Assembly (NCBI RefSeq): GCF_042956465.1
Contig: NZ_JBIBGL010000013.1
Span: 62,001 to 126,000 of the forward strand
Length of the DNA: 64,000 nucleotides
Direction: 5' to 3'
From: Embleya sp042956465
GTDB lineage: Bacteria; Actinomycetota; Actinomycetes; Streptomycetales; Streptomycetaceae
The translations under genes were made by a program, and so were the position numbers. Position 1 is the stretch's first letter, and every line of letters starts with the position of its first letter. Below, piece by piece: positions 18,764-26,577 of this stretch. The notes under the pieces were generated by a model, which worked only from the letters and a program-made list of their open reading frames with translations, had not been told where the DNA came from and ran no database searches.

Positions 18764-20065
18764 TCAGGTGTGGGTGCGGACCACCTCGACCATGGCCCGA
18801 GTGACCGTGCCCAGGTCTTCCGGGGTGATCACGTATGGCGGCATCGTGTAGACGAGTTTGCCGAACGGGCGGATCCAGACGCCCTGTTCGACGAAGGCGG
18901 GTTGCACGACGGCCATGTCCACGGGGGCGGCGAGTTCGATCACGCCGATGGCGCCGAGGACGCGGACGTCGACCACGCCGGGGAGGTCGCGGGCCGGGGC
19001 CAGGCCGGTGCGGAGGCCCTCGGAAACGGCGGCTATGCGTTCCCGCCAAGGGGTGGACAGGAGCAGGTCCACACTCGCCCCGGCGATCGCCGCCGCGAGC
19101 GGATTGGCCATGAACGTGGGGCCGTGCATGAATGCGCCGCCCTCGCCGCGCGAGATGGTCTCGGCCACCTCGTCGGTGCACAGTGTTGCGGCCATGGTCA
19201 GGTAGCCGCCGGTCAGTGCCTTGCCCAGGCACATGATGTCCGGTGCGATTCCCGCGTGTTCGCACGCGAACAACGCGCCGGTCCGGCCGAAGCCGGTGGC
19301 GATCTCGTCCGCGATCAGCAACACCCCGAAGCGCGTGCACAGTTCCCGGATCCGGCGCAGATACGCGGGGGAGTGGAAGCGCATTCCGCCCGCGCCCTGC
19401 ACGATCGGCTCCAGGACCACGGCCGCGATCGTCGAGCCGTACCGATCCAGCAGGTCCTCGATCGCCGCGGTGTCCTCGGCGCGCAGCGCGGTGTCGAACC
19501 CGGCCGGTGGAATCGGCGCGAACAGGTGGGCCGGCAGCACCCCGGAGAACAGGTGGTGCATGCCGCCGACCGGATCGCACACCGACATCGCGCCGAACGT
19601 GTCGCCGTGATACCCGCCGCGTACGGTGAGCAGCCGGGTGCGTTCGGGCCGCCCGCGCCCTCGCTGGTATTGCAGCGCCATCTTGAGCGCCACCTCGACG
19701 GCGACCGAGCCGGAGTCGGCGAAGAAGACCTTGTTCAGCGGCTCGGGGGTGATCTCCACCAGCCGCCGGGCGAGCCGCACGGCCGGCGGATGGGTCAGCC
19801 CGCCGAACATCACGTGCGCCATCGTGTCCACCTGCGCGTGCGCGGCGGCGTTCAGCACGGGGTGGTTGTAGCCGTGGATCGCCGCCCACCACGAGGACAT
19901 CCCGTCGACGAGCTCGCGACCGTCGGCGAGCCGCAGCCGAACCCCTTCGGCGCCGACCACGGGGAACAGCGGCGCGTCGCCCTCGGTGCTCGCGTACGGG
20001 TGCCAGATGTGCCGCCGGTCGTGGGAAACCAGTTCGTCGCCGTAGGCCGCGTCGTAGTGCTCCAT
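18764..20065 (-). CDS. bioA: adenosylmethionine-8-amino-7-oxononanoate aminotransferase
   Basis: This 433-aa PLP enzyme makes 7,8-diaminopelargonate from 7-keto-8-aminopelargonate with S-adenosylmethionine as amino donor, a step of biotin synthesis. Typical BioA features are HIWHPYAS near residue 19, DGMSSWWAAIHGYNHP near 53, GGYHGDTFGAMSVCDP near 149, DEIATGFGRTG near 247, and the PLP lysine in LGKALTGGY near 278. Its length is normal. No bioB, bioD or bioF gene is nearby, so the biotin genes must be elsewhere. The ATG at 20065 is the start. Confidence 0.92.
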   Translation of the reverse strand: MEHYDAAYGDELVSHDRRHIWHPYASTEGDAPLFPVVGAEGVRLRLADGRELVDGMSSWWAAIHGYNHPVLNAAAHAQVDTMAHVMFGGLTHPPAVRLARRLVEITPEPLNKVFFADSGSVAVEVALKMALQYQRGRGRPERTRLLTVRGGYHGDTFGAMSVCDPVGGMHHLFSGVLPAHLFAPIPPAGFDTALRAEDTAAIEDLLDRYGSTIAAVVLEPIVQGAGGMRFHSPAYLRRIRELCTRFGVLLIADEIATGFGRTGALFACEHAGIAPDIMCLGKALTGGYLTMAATLCTDEVAETISRGEGGAFMHGPTFMANPLAAAIAGASVDLLLSTPWRERIAAVSEGLRTGLAPARDLPGVVDVRVLGAIGVIELAAPVDMAVVQPAFVEQGVWIRPFGKLVYTMPPYVITPEDLGTVTRAMVEVVRTHT

Positions 20066-20174
20066 AGGCCAGGCACGCTATCGGAGTGCGGGAGGCGGCC
20101 CGGAATCGGCCGCCTCCGCCCGTGCCCGCGGCGCCCGCCCGGCCGCCCCGCCGGGTCGAGGCGCCGACGCTCGT

Positions 20175-20966
20175 TCAGATGCCGCTGACCGGCACGGACC
20201 CGGCGGCCAGCAGGTTGCGCCGACCCGCCTCGCTCAGCGCGGCGGCCAACTCGTCGTTGCCGGTGTGGATGCCGATCGTGCCCACCGGGGCGGCGAACAG
20301 GAGCACCACGCCGTGCGTCTTGGCGGCGTTCAGCCATGCCTCGGGCACCTCGGCCGGGGTCTGCGCCTGCCACCACGCCTCGGTCCGGCCACCCGCGCCC
20401 GGGAAGAGCACCGCGGTCAGGTAGCCGTCGGTCATCTGCACCGACCAGCCGCCGAGCAGCGGCGGCAGGGTCTCGTCCGGCGTGGCGATCGGTGCGAACC
20501 CGCGCTCGCCGAGCAGCGAGAGGAACTCGTCCTGCGCACCGGGGGTGCCCGGGCGGGCCACGGCCGCCCCCGGCTCGACCACCAGCGCCGCGTAGGTCAC
20601 GCCCGCGCACACCACCATGCTGCCGGTGATCGAGATCGGCACCGGCCCGCCCGGCACCACCGTCTGCACCGCGAGCCCGGGATTGGCCTGCGCCGCGAGC
20701 AGCGGTTCGACCGCCGCCTCGGACACCGGGATCACCTGCGAGGGGATGCAGCGCGTGTGCGCGAACGCGAGCACCGCGGTCTCCTCGGCCAGGTACAACA
20801 GCGCGCTGGTCTCCACGGAGGTGGTGTCGCCCTCGCCGCGGCACGAGGCGCACGCGTAGGTCTGGGGGCCGGTCTCCCCGGCCACCAGGCGGGCGGCCTC
20901 GTCGTCGCCGATCTCGGCGCGGACCTCGGGGCTGACGTCGAGCAAGCGTGACACGGAAGGCTCCAT
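20175..20966 (-). CDS. uncharacterised protein, possibly SseB-like
   Basis: The ATG at 20966 gives 263 aa; an open extension upstream has intergenic composition. Near residue 35 there is a CxxC (TYACASCRG), and the rest is alpha/beta with a Gly/Ala-rich middle. The segments AEETAVLAFAHTRC.., GRTEAWWQAQ and the two-half layout recall enhanced-serine-sensitivity (SseB) type proteins of actinomycetes, but the match is only by impression. It lies downstream of the long leader region of the betaine importer and is divergent from it. Confidence 0.6.
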   Translation of the reverse strand: MEPSVSRLLDVSPEVRAEIGDDEAARLVAGETGPQTYACASCRGEGDTTSVETSALLYLAEETAVLAFAHTRCIPSQVIPVSEAAVEPLLAAQANPGLAVQTVVPGGPVPISITGSMVVCAGVTYAALVVEPGAAVARPGTPGAQDEFLSLLGERGFAPIATPDETLPPLLGGWSVQMTDGYLTAVLFPGAGGRTEAWWQAQTPAEVPEAWLNAAKTHGVVLLFAAPVGTIGIHTGNDELAAALSEAGRRNLLAAGSVPVSGI

Positions 20967-21554
20967 CGGTAGGGGGGCGTGCAACAGTGGGGTTCGCCGT
21001 CTGCGTTCTCGCGCCGGGACGTTACCGCGTGGTGACGTTGTGTCACCTGGAGAATGCGGGAACGTCACCCCTATGGGGCATGTGCGCCCCGGCCGCGCCA
21101 CGGCCATTCGGGCGATGGCGGGTTCGTGTGCGACGGTGGACGTCGACGTTTCGGCGTCGGGTACGCGTTCGATGACCGAGAGGTACGAATATGTCGATGT
21201 GATCACGTCATGATCACCACGGGATCACGGCCGAAAGGCCGCTTGAAATCGGGTGATCAATGGATTGATTCGGACATATGCGAACGCGTTCGTGAGATGA
21301 GAATCTCCATATGTTTCTCATCGGAATAGCTCGGGCAAGTCACGCCCGGTAACAAATGCGGGATACAACTTTTTCCGGGCCTGCCCCGGAAAAGGCGTTC
21401 GACCCCGGACGTGCGCCGCTGCCGTGACGTTTTTGCGGCGGCCGTATCCCCGCATCCACAGCCCGCGGCGCCGGTGCCCTCATCACGGCGGTGCTCCGGC
21501 CCGGAACCGAAGTCAACGGTTCCGTTCCCCCGCGGCCCTAATGACGAGGTATGC
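20967..21554 (+). promoter_or_regulatory. 588-bp leader/divergent control region of the betaine importer
   Basis: No convincing gene is present. It is visibly more AT-rich than its surroundings. It holds a cluster of GATC-centred elements: the palindrome GTGATCAC at 21199-21206, TGATCA at 21211-21216, GATCAC at 21223-21228 and TGATCA at 21254-21259. The palindrome CGAACGCGTTCG lies at 21281-21292. A hairpin has TTTTCCGGG at 21371-21379 pairing with CCCGGAAAA at 21385-21393 around a 5-base loop. The first cluster looks like a repressor site, and the hairpin sits in the likely 5' leader of the ABC genes. A regulated, possibly osmotically controlled, promoter is inferred. Confidence 0.55.
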
Positions 21555-22940
21555 GTGTCCAGACTCAGGGCCGAAGGCCTGTACAAGATTTTCGGCCGGC
21601 GCGCCGACGATGCGGTCCGGCGACTCCGCGCCGGCGAGAGCCGTGACGACGTACGCAAGAGCAATGCCACCCCGGCCGTCATCGACGTCTCGTTCGACGT
21701 CGCGGAGGGCGAGATTTTCGTGGTGATGGGCCTGTCCGGTTCGGGCAAGTCGACGCTGCTGCGGATGCTCAACGGTCTCCTGGACGCCACCGCCGGCGCC
21801 GTCTACATCGACGACCGGGATCTGACCTCGTTGCCCGCCAAGGAGTTGCGCGACGTGCGCGCCCGGCGGATCAGCATGGTCTTCCAGCACTTCGCGCTGT
21901 TCCCGCATCGCACGGTGCTGGAGAACGCCGGTTACGGGCTGTCCGTGCAGGGGGTGCCGGCGGCCGAGCGCGATCGACGAGCCCGCGAGGCACTGGCCCT
22001 GGTCGGCCTGGCCGGCTGGGAGGAGTCCGCGCCGGGCGAGTTGTCCGGCGGCATGCAGCAGCGGGTCGGCCTGGCCCGCGCGCTCGCCACGGACGCCGAC
22101 ATCCTGCTGATGGACGAGTCGTTCAGCGCGCTCGACCCGCTGATCCGGCGCGAGATGCAGGACCAACTCCTGGAGCTCCAGGAGAAGCTGCACAAGACCA
22201 TCGTGTTCATCACGCACGACCTCAACGAGGCGATGCGCCTCGGTGACCGGATCGCGGTGATGCGCGACGGTCGGGTGGTCCAGATCGGCACCGCCGAGGA
22301 CATCCTGACCGACCCCGCCAACGACTACGTGGCGTCCTTCGTCGCGGACGTGGACCGTACCCGGGTGCTGACCGCCGGTTCGATCATGGAGGACTCGCGG
22401 GCCACGGTGACGTGCGGCGAGGGGCCCCGGGTCGCGATGCGCACGATGCGCGAGGCGCAGACCACGGCGGCATTCGTGGTGGACTCGCGCGAGAACGGCC
22501 GCCGACTGCTGGGCGCGGTCACCGACGCCGCGGTCACCGAGGCCGCGCGGATCGGTGACCGGAGCATCCGGCCCGATCCGACCCTGGACGTGGTCACGGT
22601 GACCCCGCAGACCCCGGTCGCCGAGCTGTTCACGCCGTGTGCGGAGAGCAGGTTGCCGCTCGCGGTGGTGGACGAGGCGATGCGACTGGTCGGGGTGATT
22701 CCCCGGGTGAGCCTGCTGGCCGCGCTCGGCAACGCCGCGCAGAGCGGATCGGGCGACACCGAGGGCGGCACGCTCGGCGTGACCGACACGGGCAGCGTCA
22801 AGATGCTGGTGCCCGCGGGGCCTTCGGAGAAGCTGATACCCGCCGGCGCCGCGGAGCGGCCCGCCCCGATCGACCCGCGGGTGCCGGCTCCGGCCGGCGA
22901 GCGGGTCGTGCCCGAGGGCGAGGTGCGTGACGATGCCTAG
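21555..22940 (+). CDS. proV: glycine betaine/proline ABC importer ATPase with CBS domains
   Basis: This 461-aa cytoplasmic ATPase has the Walker A GLSGSGKST near residue 61, the Q-loop FQHFALFPH, the ABC signature LSGGMQQRVGLARAL, and the Walker B ILLMDESFSALDP. The N-terminal AVIDVSFDV after a KIFGRRADD leader is characteristic of ProV/OpuAA. The last 150 residues form a CBS pair (MRTMREAQTTAAFVVD; LAVVDEAMRLVGV), known in this family to sense ionic strength. The GTG at 21555 follows GAGG at 21545-21548; an open frame reaching 21411 upstream is leader sequence. The stop overlaps the permease start by 8 bases. Confidence 0.9.
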   Translation: MSRLRAEGLYKIFGRRADDAVRRLRAGESRDDVRKSNATPAVIDVSFDVAEGEIFVVMGLSGSGKSTLLRMLNGLLDATAGAVYIDDRDLTSLPAKELRDVRARRISMVFQHFALFPHRTVLENAGYGLSVQGVPAAERDRRAREALALVGLAGWEESAPGELSGGMQQRVGLARALATDADILLMDESFSALDPLIRREMQDQLLELQEKLHKTIVFITHDLNEAMRLGDRIAVMRDGRVVQIGTAEDILTDPANDYVASFVADVDRTRVLTAGSIMEDSRATVTCGEGPRVAMRTMREAQTTAAFVVDSRENGRRLLGAVTDAAVTEAARIGDRSIRPDPTLDVVTVTPQTPVAELFTPCAESRLPLAVVDEAMRLVGVIPRVSLLAALGNAAQSGSGDTEGGTLGVTDTGSVKMLVPAGPSEKLIPAGAAERPAPIDPRVPAPAGERVVPEGEVRDDA

Positions 22941-24819
22941 GATTCACCTGGGCGACTGGGCGGAGAGCCTGGTCGACTTCATGCGCGACCACTTCTCGTG
23001 GTTGTTCGACTTCATCCAGAGCGTGGTGGGCGGCGCGATCACCCACCTCGCCGACTGGCTGACCGACTCGCCGCTGCCGGCCGTGGTCGTGCTGTTCGCG
23101 GCGATCGGCTGGGCGGTGCGGGGCCTGCTGTTCGGGCTGCTCGCGGCGGTGGGCTTCCTGCTCATCGACGGCCTGGACATGTGGCAGCCGGCGATGTCCA
23201 CGTTGGCCCTGGTGCTGGTCTCGGCGGCGGTCGCGCTGCTGATCGCGATCCCGCTGGGCATCCTGACCGCGCGCAGCCGTGCGGTGGGCACCGTGGTCAA
23301 GCCGGTGCTGGACTTCATGCAGACGATGCCCGCCTTCGTGTACCTGATCCCGGCGATCACGTTCTTCGGTATCGGTGCGGTACCGGGCGCCGTGGCCACC
23401 GTGGTCTTCGCGCTGCCGCCGGGCGTGCGGATGACCGAACTGGGCATCCGCAGCGTCGACGCGGAGATGGTCGAGGCCGGTGAGGCGTTCGGCACGAGCG
23501 AGTGGAAGATCCTCAAGGACATCCAGTTCCCGCTCGCGCTGCCGACCATCATGGCCGGCGTCAACCAGGTCATCATGTTGTCGCTGTCGATGGTGGTCAC
23601 CGCCGGCATCGTCGGCGCGGGCGGCCTGGGCAGCGAGGTGTTCGGCGCGTTGTCGAACAACAACGTGGGCCTGGGCGTCGAGGCCGGTGTCGCGGTGGTC
23701 GTGCTCGCGATCTACCTGGACCGTACGGTCAGCGCGGCCGGACAACGGGTCGAGGCCCGGGCCAAGCGCTCGGCGACCGAGCGTTCGGCCGACGGCTTCA
23801 CGCCCAAGTGGCTGCTGGACTGGCGTCCGCGCCCGGTCGTCGCGGTCGGTGGCGTGGTCGCGGTCGCGCTCGTCGCGGGCCTGCTGGGCGGCTTCGGACT
23901 CGGCGCCACGGACAACGGTCGGAAGAAGATCACGATCGGCTGGATCCCGTGGGAGGAGGACGTCGTGGTCACCAACGTGTACAAGCAGTTGTTGGAGAAG
24001 CGCGGCTACGACGTGACGCTCAAGCAACTGGACGTGGGCCCGCTGTTCCAGGGCATCGCGCGCGGCGACATCGACCTCTTCCTGGACGCGTGGTTGCCCA
24101 CGCTGCACAAGAAGTACATGGACGAGTACGGGCCCAAGCTCGAAGAGATCGGGCAGTGGTACAACAACGTCGACGTGCAGCTCGCCGTCCCGAAGAACCT
24201 CCCCTACAACTCGGTCGAGGATCTCAAGGGACACGAGAAGGAGTTCGGCGGCCGGATCGTCGGCATCGAGCCCGGCGCGAACATCATGGACCTGACCGAG
24301 AAGAAGCTGATCCCGGAGTACGGGCTCGACTTCGACCTGGTCAAGAGCAGTACACCCGCGATGATCGCCGAGTTGGACCGGCAGATGGCGGCGGGCAAGC
24401 CGATCGTGGTGACGATGTGGCGCCCGCACTGGGCGTACACGAAGTACGACATCAAGCCGCTGGCCGACCCGAAGCAGTCCTATGGCGCGCCGGGTTGGAT
24501 CAGTTCGATCGGCCGCAAGGGCTTCGCGAAGGACTTCCCCCAGGTGAACACCTGGGTGAAGAACCTCAAGCTGGACGACTCGGTGCTCGGTCCGCTGGAG
24601 AAGAAGGTCTTCGTCGACTTCGAGGGCAAGCCGAACGCCGCCGCCGAGGGCGTCAAGGCCTACCTGAAGGAGAACCCGGACGTCGAGAAGAAGTTCCTGG
24701 CCGACCTCCCGCCCGCGGGCGGGGAGCAGCCGAAGCCGGAACAGGGCGGCGGACAGGGCAAGACGGCCCAACCGCAGTCGCTGCCGGCGCCGACCCGGGA
24801 GTCGGCGGAGGTGCGCTGA
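22933..24819 (+). CDS. proWX: betaine ABC importer permease fused to its substrate-binding domain
   Basis: This 628-aa protein joins two components. Residues 1-290 are the permease with about six helices and the inner-membrane loop segment near GEAFGTSEWKILKDIQ. One more helix (VVAVGGVVAVALVAGLL, about 300-322) tethers the binding domain to the outside. Residues 330-590 are an OpuAC/ProX-type betaine-binding domain starting KKITIGWIPWEEDVVVTN, with aromatic residues (GWIPW, DAWLPTLHKKY) suited to a quaternary-amine cage. It is OpuABC-like. The last 30 residues are Gly/Gln/Pro-rich. The ATG at 22933, 9 bases after GAGG, is preferred to the GTG at 22927. Confidence 0.88.
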   Translation: MPRIHLGDWAESLVDFMRDHFSWLFDFIQSVVGGAITHLADWLTDSPLPAVVVLFAAIGWAVRGLLFGLLAAVGFLLIDGLDMWQPAMSTLALVLVSAAVALLIAIPLGILTARSRAVGTVVKPVLDFMQTMPAFVYLIPAITFFGIGAVPGAVATVVFALPPGVRMTELGIRSVDAEMVEAGEAFGTSEWKILKDIQFPLALPTIMAGVNQVIMLSLSMVVTAGIVGAGGLGSEVFGALSNNNVGLGVEAGVAVVVLAIYLDRTVSAAGQRVEARAKRSATERSADGFTPKWLLDWRPRPVVAVGGVVAVALVAGLLGGFGLGATDNGRKKITIGWIPWEEDVVVTNVYKQLLEKRGYDVTLKQLDVGPLFQGIARGDIDLFLDAWLPTLHKKYMDEYGPKLEEIGQWYNNVDVQLAVPKNLPYNSVEDLKGHEKEFGGRIVGIEPGANIMDLTEKKLIPEYGLDFDLVKSSTPAMIAELDRQMAAGKPIVVTMWRPHWAYTKYDIKPLADPKQSYGAPGWISSIGRKGFAKDFPQVNTWVKNLKLDDSVLGPLEKKVFVDFEGKPNAAAEGVKAYLKENPDVEKKFLADLPPAGGEQPKPEQGGGQGKTAQPQSLPAPTRESAEVR

Positions 24820-24971
24820 CGGCCGGTCTACCTCACGTGGGTGACCCGGGCCTGGTGCGACTCGGTCGTGCCGGGCCGGGCGTCACCCTCGTGAGGGACG
24901 GGCCCGCGCCGCGATCCGGCCGGATCGGCAGGCGTGCCGCGCGCGTCACCGACACGACCGGGAGCGTCCTC

Positions 24972-25010
24972 GACGGGGCCGCCGCACGCATACCGTGCGG
25001 CGGCCCCGTC
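24972..25010. terminator. bidirectional terminator hairpin
   Basis: GACGGGGCCGCCGCACG at 24972-24988 is the perfect 17-bp complement of 24994-25010, with a 5-base loop. It lies between the convergent betaine importer and the minus-strand lipoprotein gene. Confidence 0.8.
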
Positions 25011-25015
25011 GTCGG

Positions 25016-26140
25016 TCAGCGGCGGATCTGCCAGTCGGCGTTCGGGGCGATGGGGTCGCACTTGTACCCCCAGCGCGAGGCGCCGTTCGCGAAGGCCTTG
25101 AAGAACGTCTCGGTGGGTTGGCCCAGGGTCAGACCGGCGGGATCCTCGCCGTTGTGGCGGCTGAGCTGGTAGGCGACGGTGTGGTTGTTGCACATGCCCA
25201 GCACCTTGCCCTCGACGGTGCCCGCGAGCTGGGCGTCGTTGGGCACGCCGCCGGTGGGCAGCCGCTCGGACAGGGCGGCGCGTTCGCCCGGGATCTCCGC
25301 GCCGGGAGCCAGGTAGCCGTGCACGATGGCGAAGGACAACACCCGCTTGCCGTCCAGGAACAGATCGCACCCCTGGATCGCGCCGGGCCCCGGGGGAGTG
25401 GCGGAGGCGGTCCAGCGGGCGCGCTGTTCGCCGGCGGCCTGCGGGCCGAGCGCGGCGGGCTCGAGCATGCCGCACACGGGCGCGTCGGTGATCGGCTTCG
25501 GCTCTTCCGCGGGCTGGATCTTGCCGGGCCGCGGGGTCGGCTCGGCACCGCACCCGGCCGCCTTGGCCACGCCGTTGGCGAGGTCGACGGCCAGATCGGC
25601 CAACTGCTGTCGTCGGTCCGGCGGAGCCGGCGCGCCGGCCGGTCCGATCGTCCGGGCGCGCACGAGCATCGGCACCGGTTGCTCGACGTTCTGCACCTTG
25701 CAGTTCTGCACGAGCCACGCGTCGTCCGCACCGGCCATGCCGTACAGACCGTTGGTCTCGTCGCCCAGCGGGGCGGACCCGGTCGTGGTCAACCCGGGCA
25801 GTTGCACCCGCTCGGCGCCCGCCATGTTGAACAGGTACGCCGAGCCGATGAAGGACTGATCACCCGCGGAGACCTGGCAGCGCAGCACCGGGTAGTGCTC
25901 CAGCGGCAGATGGTCCTTGTTGGTGAACGCGGGTGCCGCCGGCAGTACGGCGGTCACCGCCGAGGTCGGCAGGATCCCGGCGCACACGGTGGCGCCGACC
26001 GGGGTGGTCCCCGAGCCGGTGGGAGTGACCGAGGTGGGCTCGGCGGTCGGCGAACCGGTGCTCGAACAACCGGCGACGAGCACGCCGGCGGTCACCAGGC
26101 TCGCCACGGATACGGCCGGACGCAGCCTGGAGCGAAGCAT
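25016..26140 (-). CDS. secreted lipoprotein, DUF3558-like
   Basis: This 374-aa protein opens with a basic region and a hydrophobic stretch ending in a lipobox (VLVAGCSS, Cys at about 25), so it is probably a membrane-anchored lipoprotein. A Thr/Ser/Pro linker follows. Two halves each begin with a Cys-Gly-type motif (VCAGILPTSAV near 57; VCGMLEPAALG near 195), which resembles a duplicated DUF3558-type domain. No catalytic residues are recognised. The stop lies 6 bases from the terminator stem. Function is unknown. Confidence 0.75.
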   Translation of the reverse strand: MLRSRLRPAVSVASLVTAGVLVAGCSSTGSPTAEPTSVTPTGSGTTPVGATVCAGILPTSAVTAVLPAAPAFTNKDHLPLEHYPVLRCQVSAGDQSFIGSAYLFNMAGAERVQLPGLTTTGSAPLGDETNGLYGMAGADDAWLVQNCKVQNVEQPVPMLVRARTIGPAGAPAPPDRRQQLADLAVDLANGVAKAAGCGAEPTPRPGKIQPAEEPKPITDAPVCGMLEPAALGPQAAGEQRARWTASATPPGPGAIQGCDLFLDGKRVLSFAIVHGYLAPGAEIPGERAALSERLPTGGVPNDAQLAGTVEGKVLGMCNNHTVAYQLSRHNGEDPAGLTLGQPTETFFKAFANGASRWGYKCDPIAPNADWQIRR

Positions 26141-26162
26141 GCGGCCCAGGATATCGGGCCGT

Positions 26163-26351
26163 TCAGGCGCGGTTTCCCTTCACCCACCAGCCGGTCGGCG
26201 CGCCCGCCGAGAAGGTGCCGGCCGGAACGATCCGGATCGGCGCTTCGACGGTCGGGATCCAGAACCGGATCGTCGCCGAATCGGTGTTGGCCGGCACGAA
26301 CCGGACGGCCGGGACGACGATCGCCGCGATGCCGATCGTGCGGTAGGACAC
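26163..26351 (-). CDS. small hypothetical protein, 62 aa
   Basis: The GTG at 26351 is the only start candidate before an upstream stop. Codon third positions are almost all G or C, which supports coding. The product has several Ile/Val/Ala beta-strand-like stretches (IAAIVVPAVRF, ATIRFWIPTVEAPIRIVPAG) and ends in WWVKGNRA. There is no signal peptide or known motif. It is 22 bases upstream of the lipoprotein gene on the same strand, so the two may be one transcript. No clear ribosome-binding site is visible. Confidence 0.45.
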   Translation of the reverse strand: MSYRTIGIAAIVVPAVRFVPANTDSATIRFWIPTVEAPIRIVPAGTFSAGAPTGWWVKGNRA

Positions 26352-26416
26352 GCCGCCGATGGTGCCGCCCGCTGCGCCGGATCGAGGGGTTTTCGCCGTG
26401 CGGTGATGCTATTTGC

Positions 26417-26432
26417 GTGATCACTCGATCAC
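26417..26432. promoter_or_regulatory. GTGATC-N4-GATCAC palindrome
   Basis: GTGATC at 26417-26422 and GATCAC at 26427-26432 are perfect complements separated by 4 bases. It sits in the divergent gap between the small gene (ending at 26351) and the MFS gene. The same core elements recur in the betaine-importer leader (GTGATCAC..GATCAC, 21199-21228), but with other spacing. Confidence 0.4.
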
Positions 26433-26465
26433 GGTGAGGCGTGCCGACTTGACCATCCCTTGAAA

Positions 26466-26508
26466 GTTGCTTGCAGCAACAAAGGACGCTATGGTTGTAC
26501 CAAGCAAC
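26466..26508 (+). promoter_or_regulatory. twin operator over the MFS promoter
   Basis: Two 15-bp near-palindromes are GTTGCTTGCAGCAAC at 26466-26480 and GTTGTACCAAGCAAC at 26494-26508, 28 bp apart. Both have GTTG at the left end and AGCAAC at the right. A promoter with -35 TTGCTT (26467-26472), a 17-bp spacer and -10 TATGGT (26490-26495) is overlapped by both copies. This is the layout of a repressor-blocked efflux promoter. No adjacent regulator gene is present. Confidence 0.6.
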
Positions 26509-26577
26509 GAGTGTCGGGGGTGGGGAAGCCGCGTCCGGGCGCAGAGCATCCGAGGCAAGCAGAGCAAAGGGGAAGGT

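Noticed and set aside
21054..21329. Small plus-strand open frame in the betaine-importer leader
   Set aside because: No ribosome-binding site, poor codon use, and it crosses the palindrome cluster.
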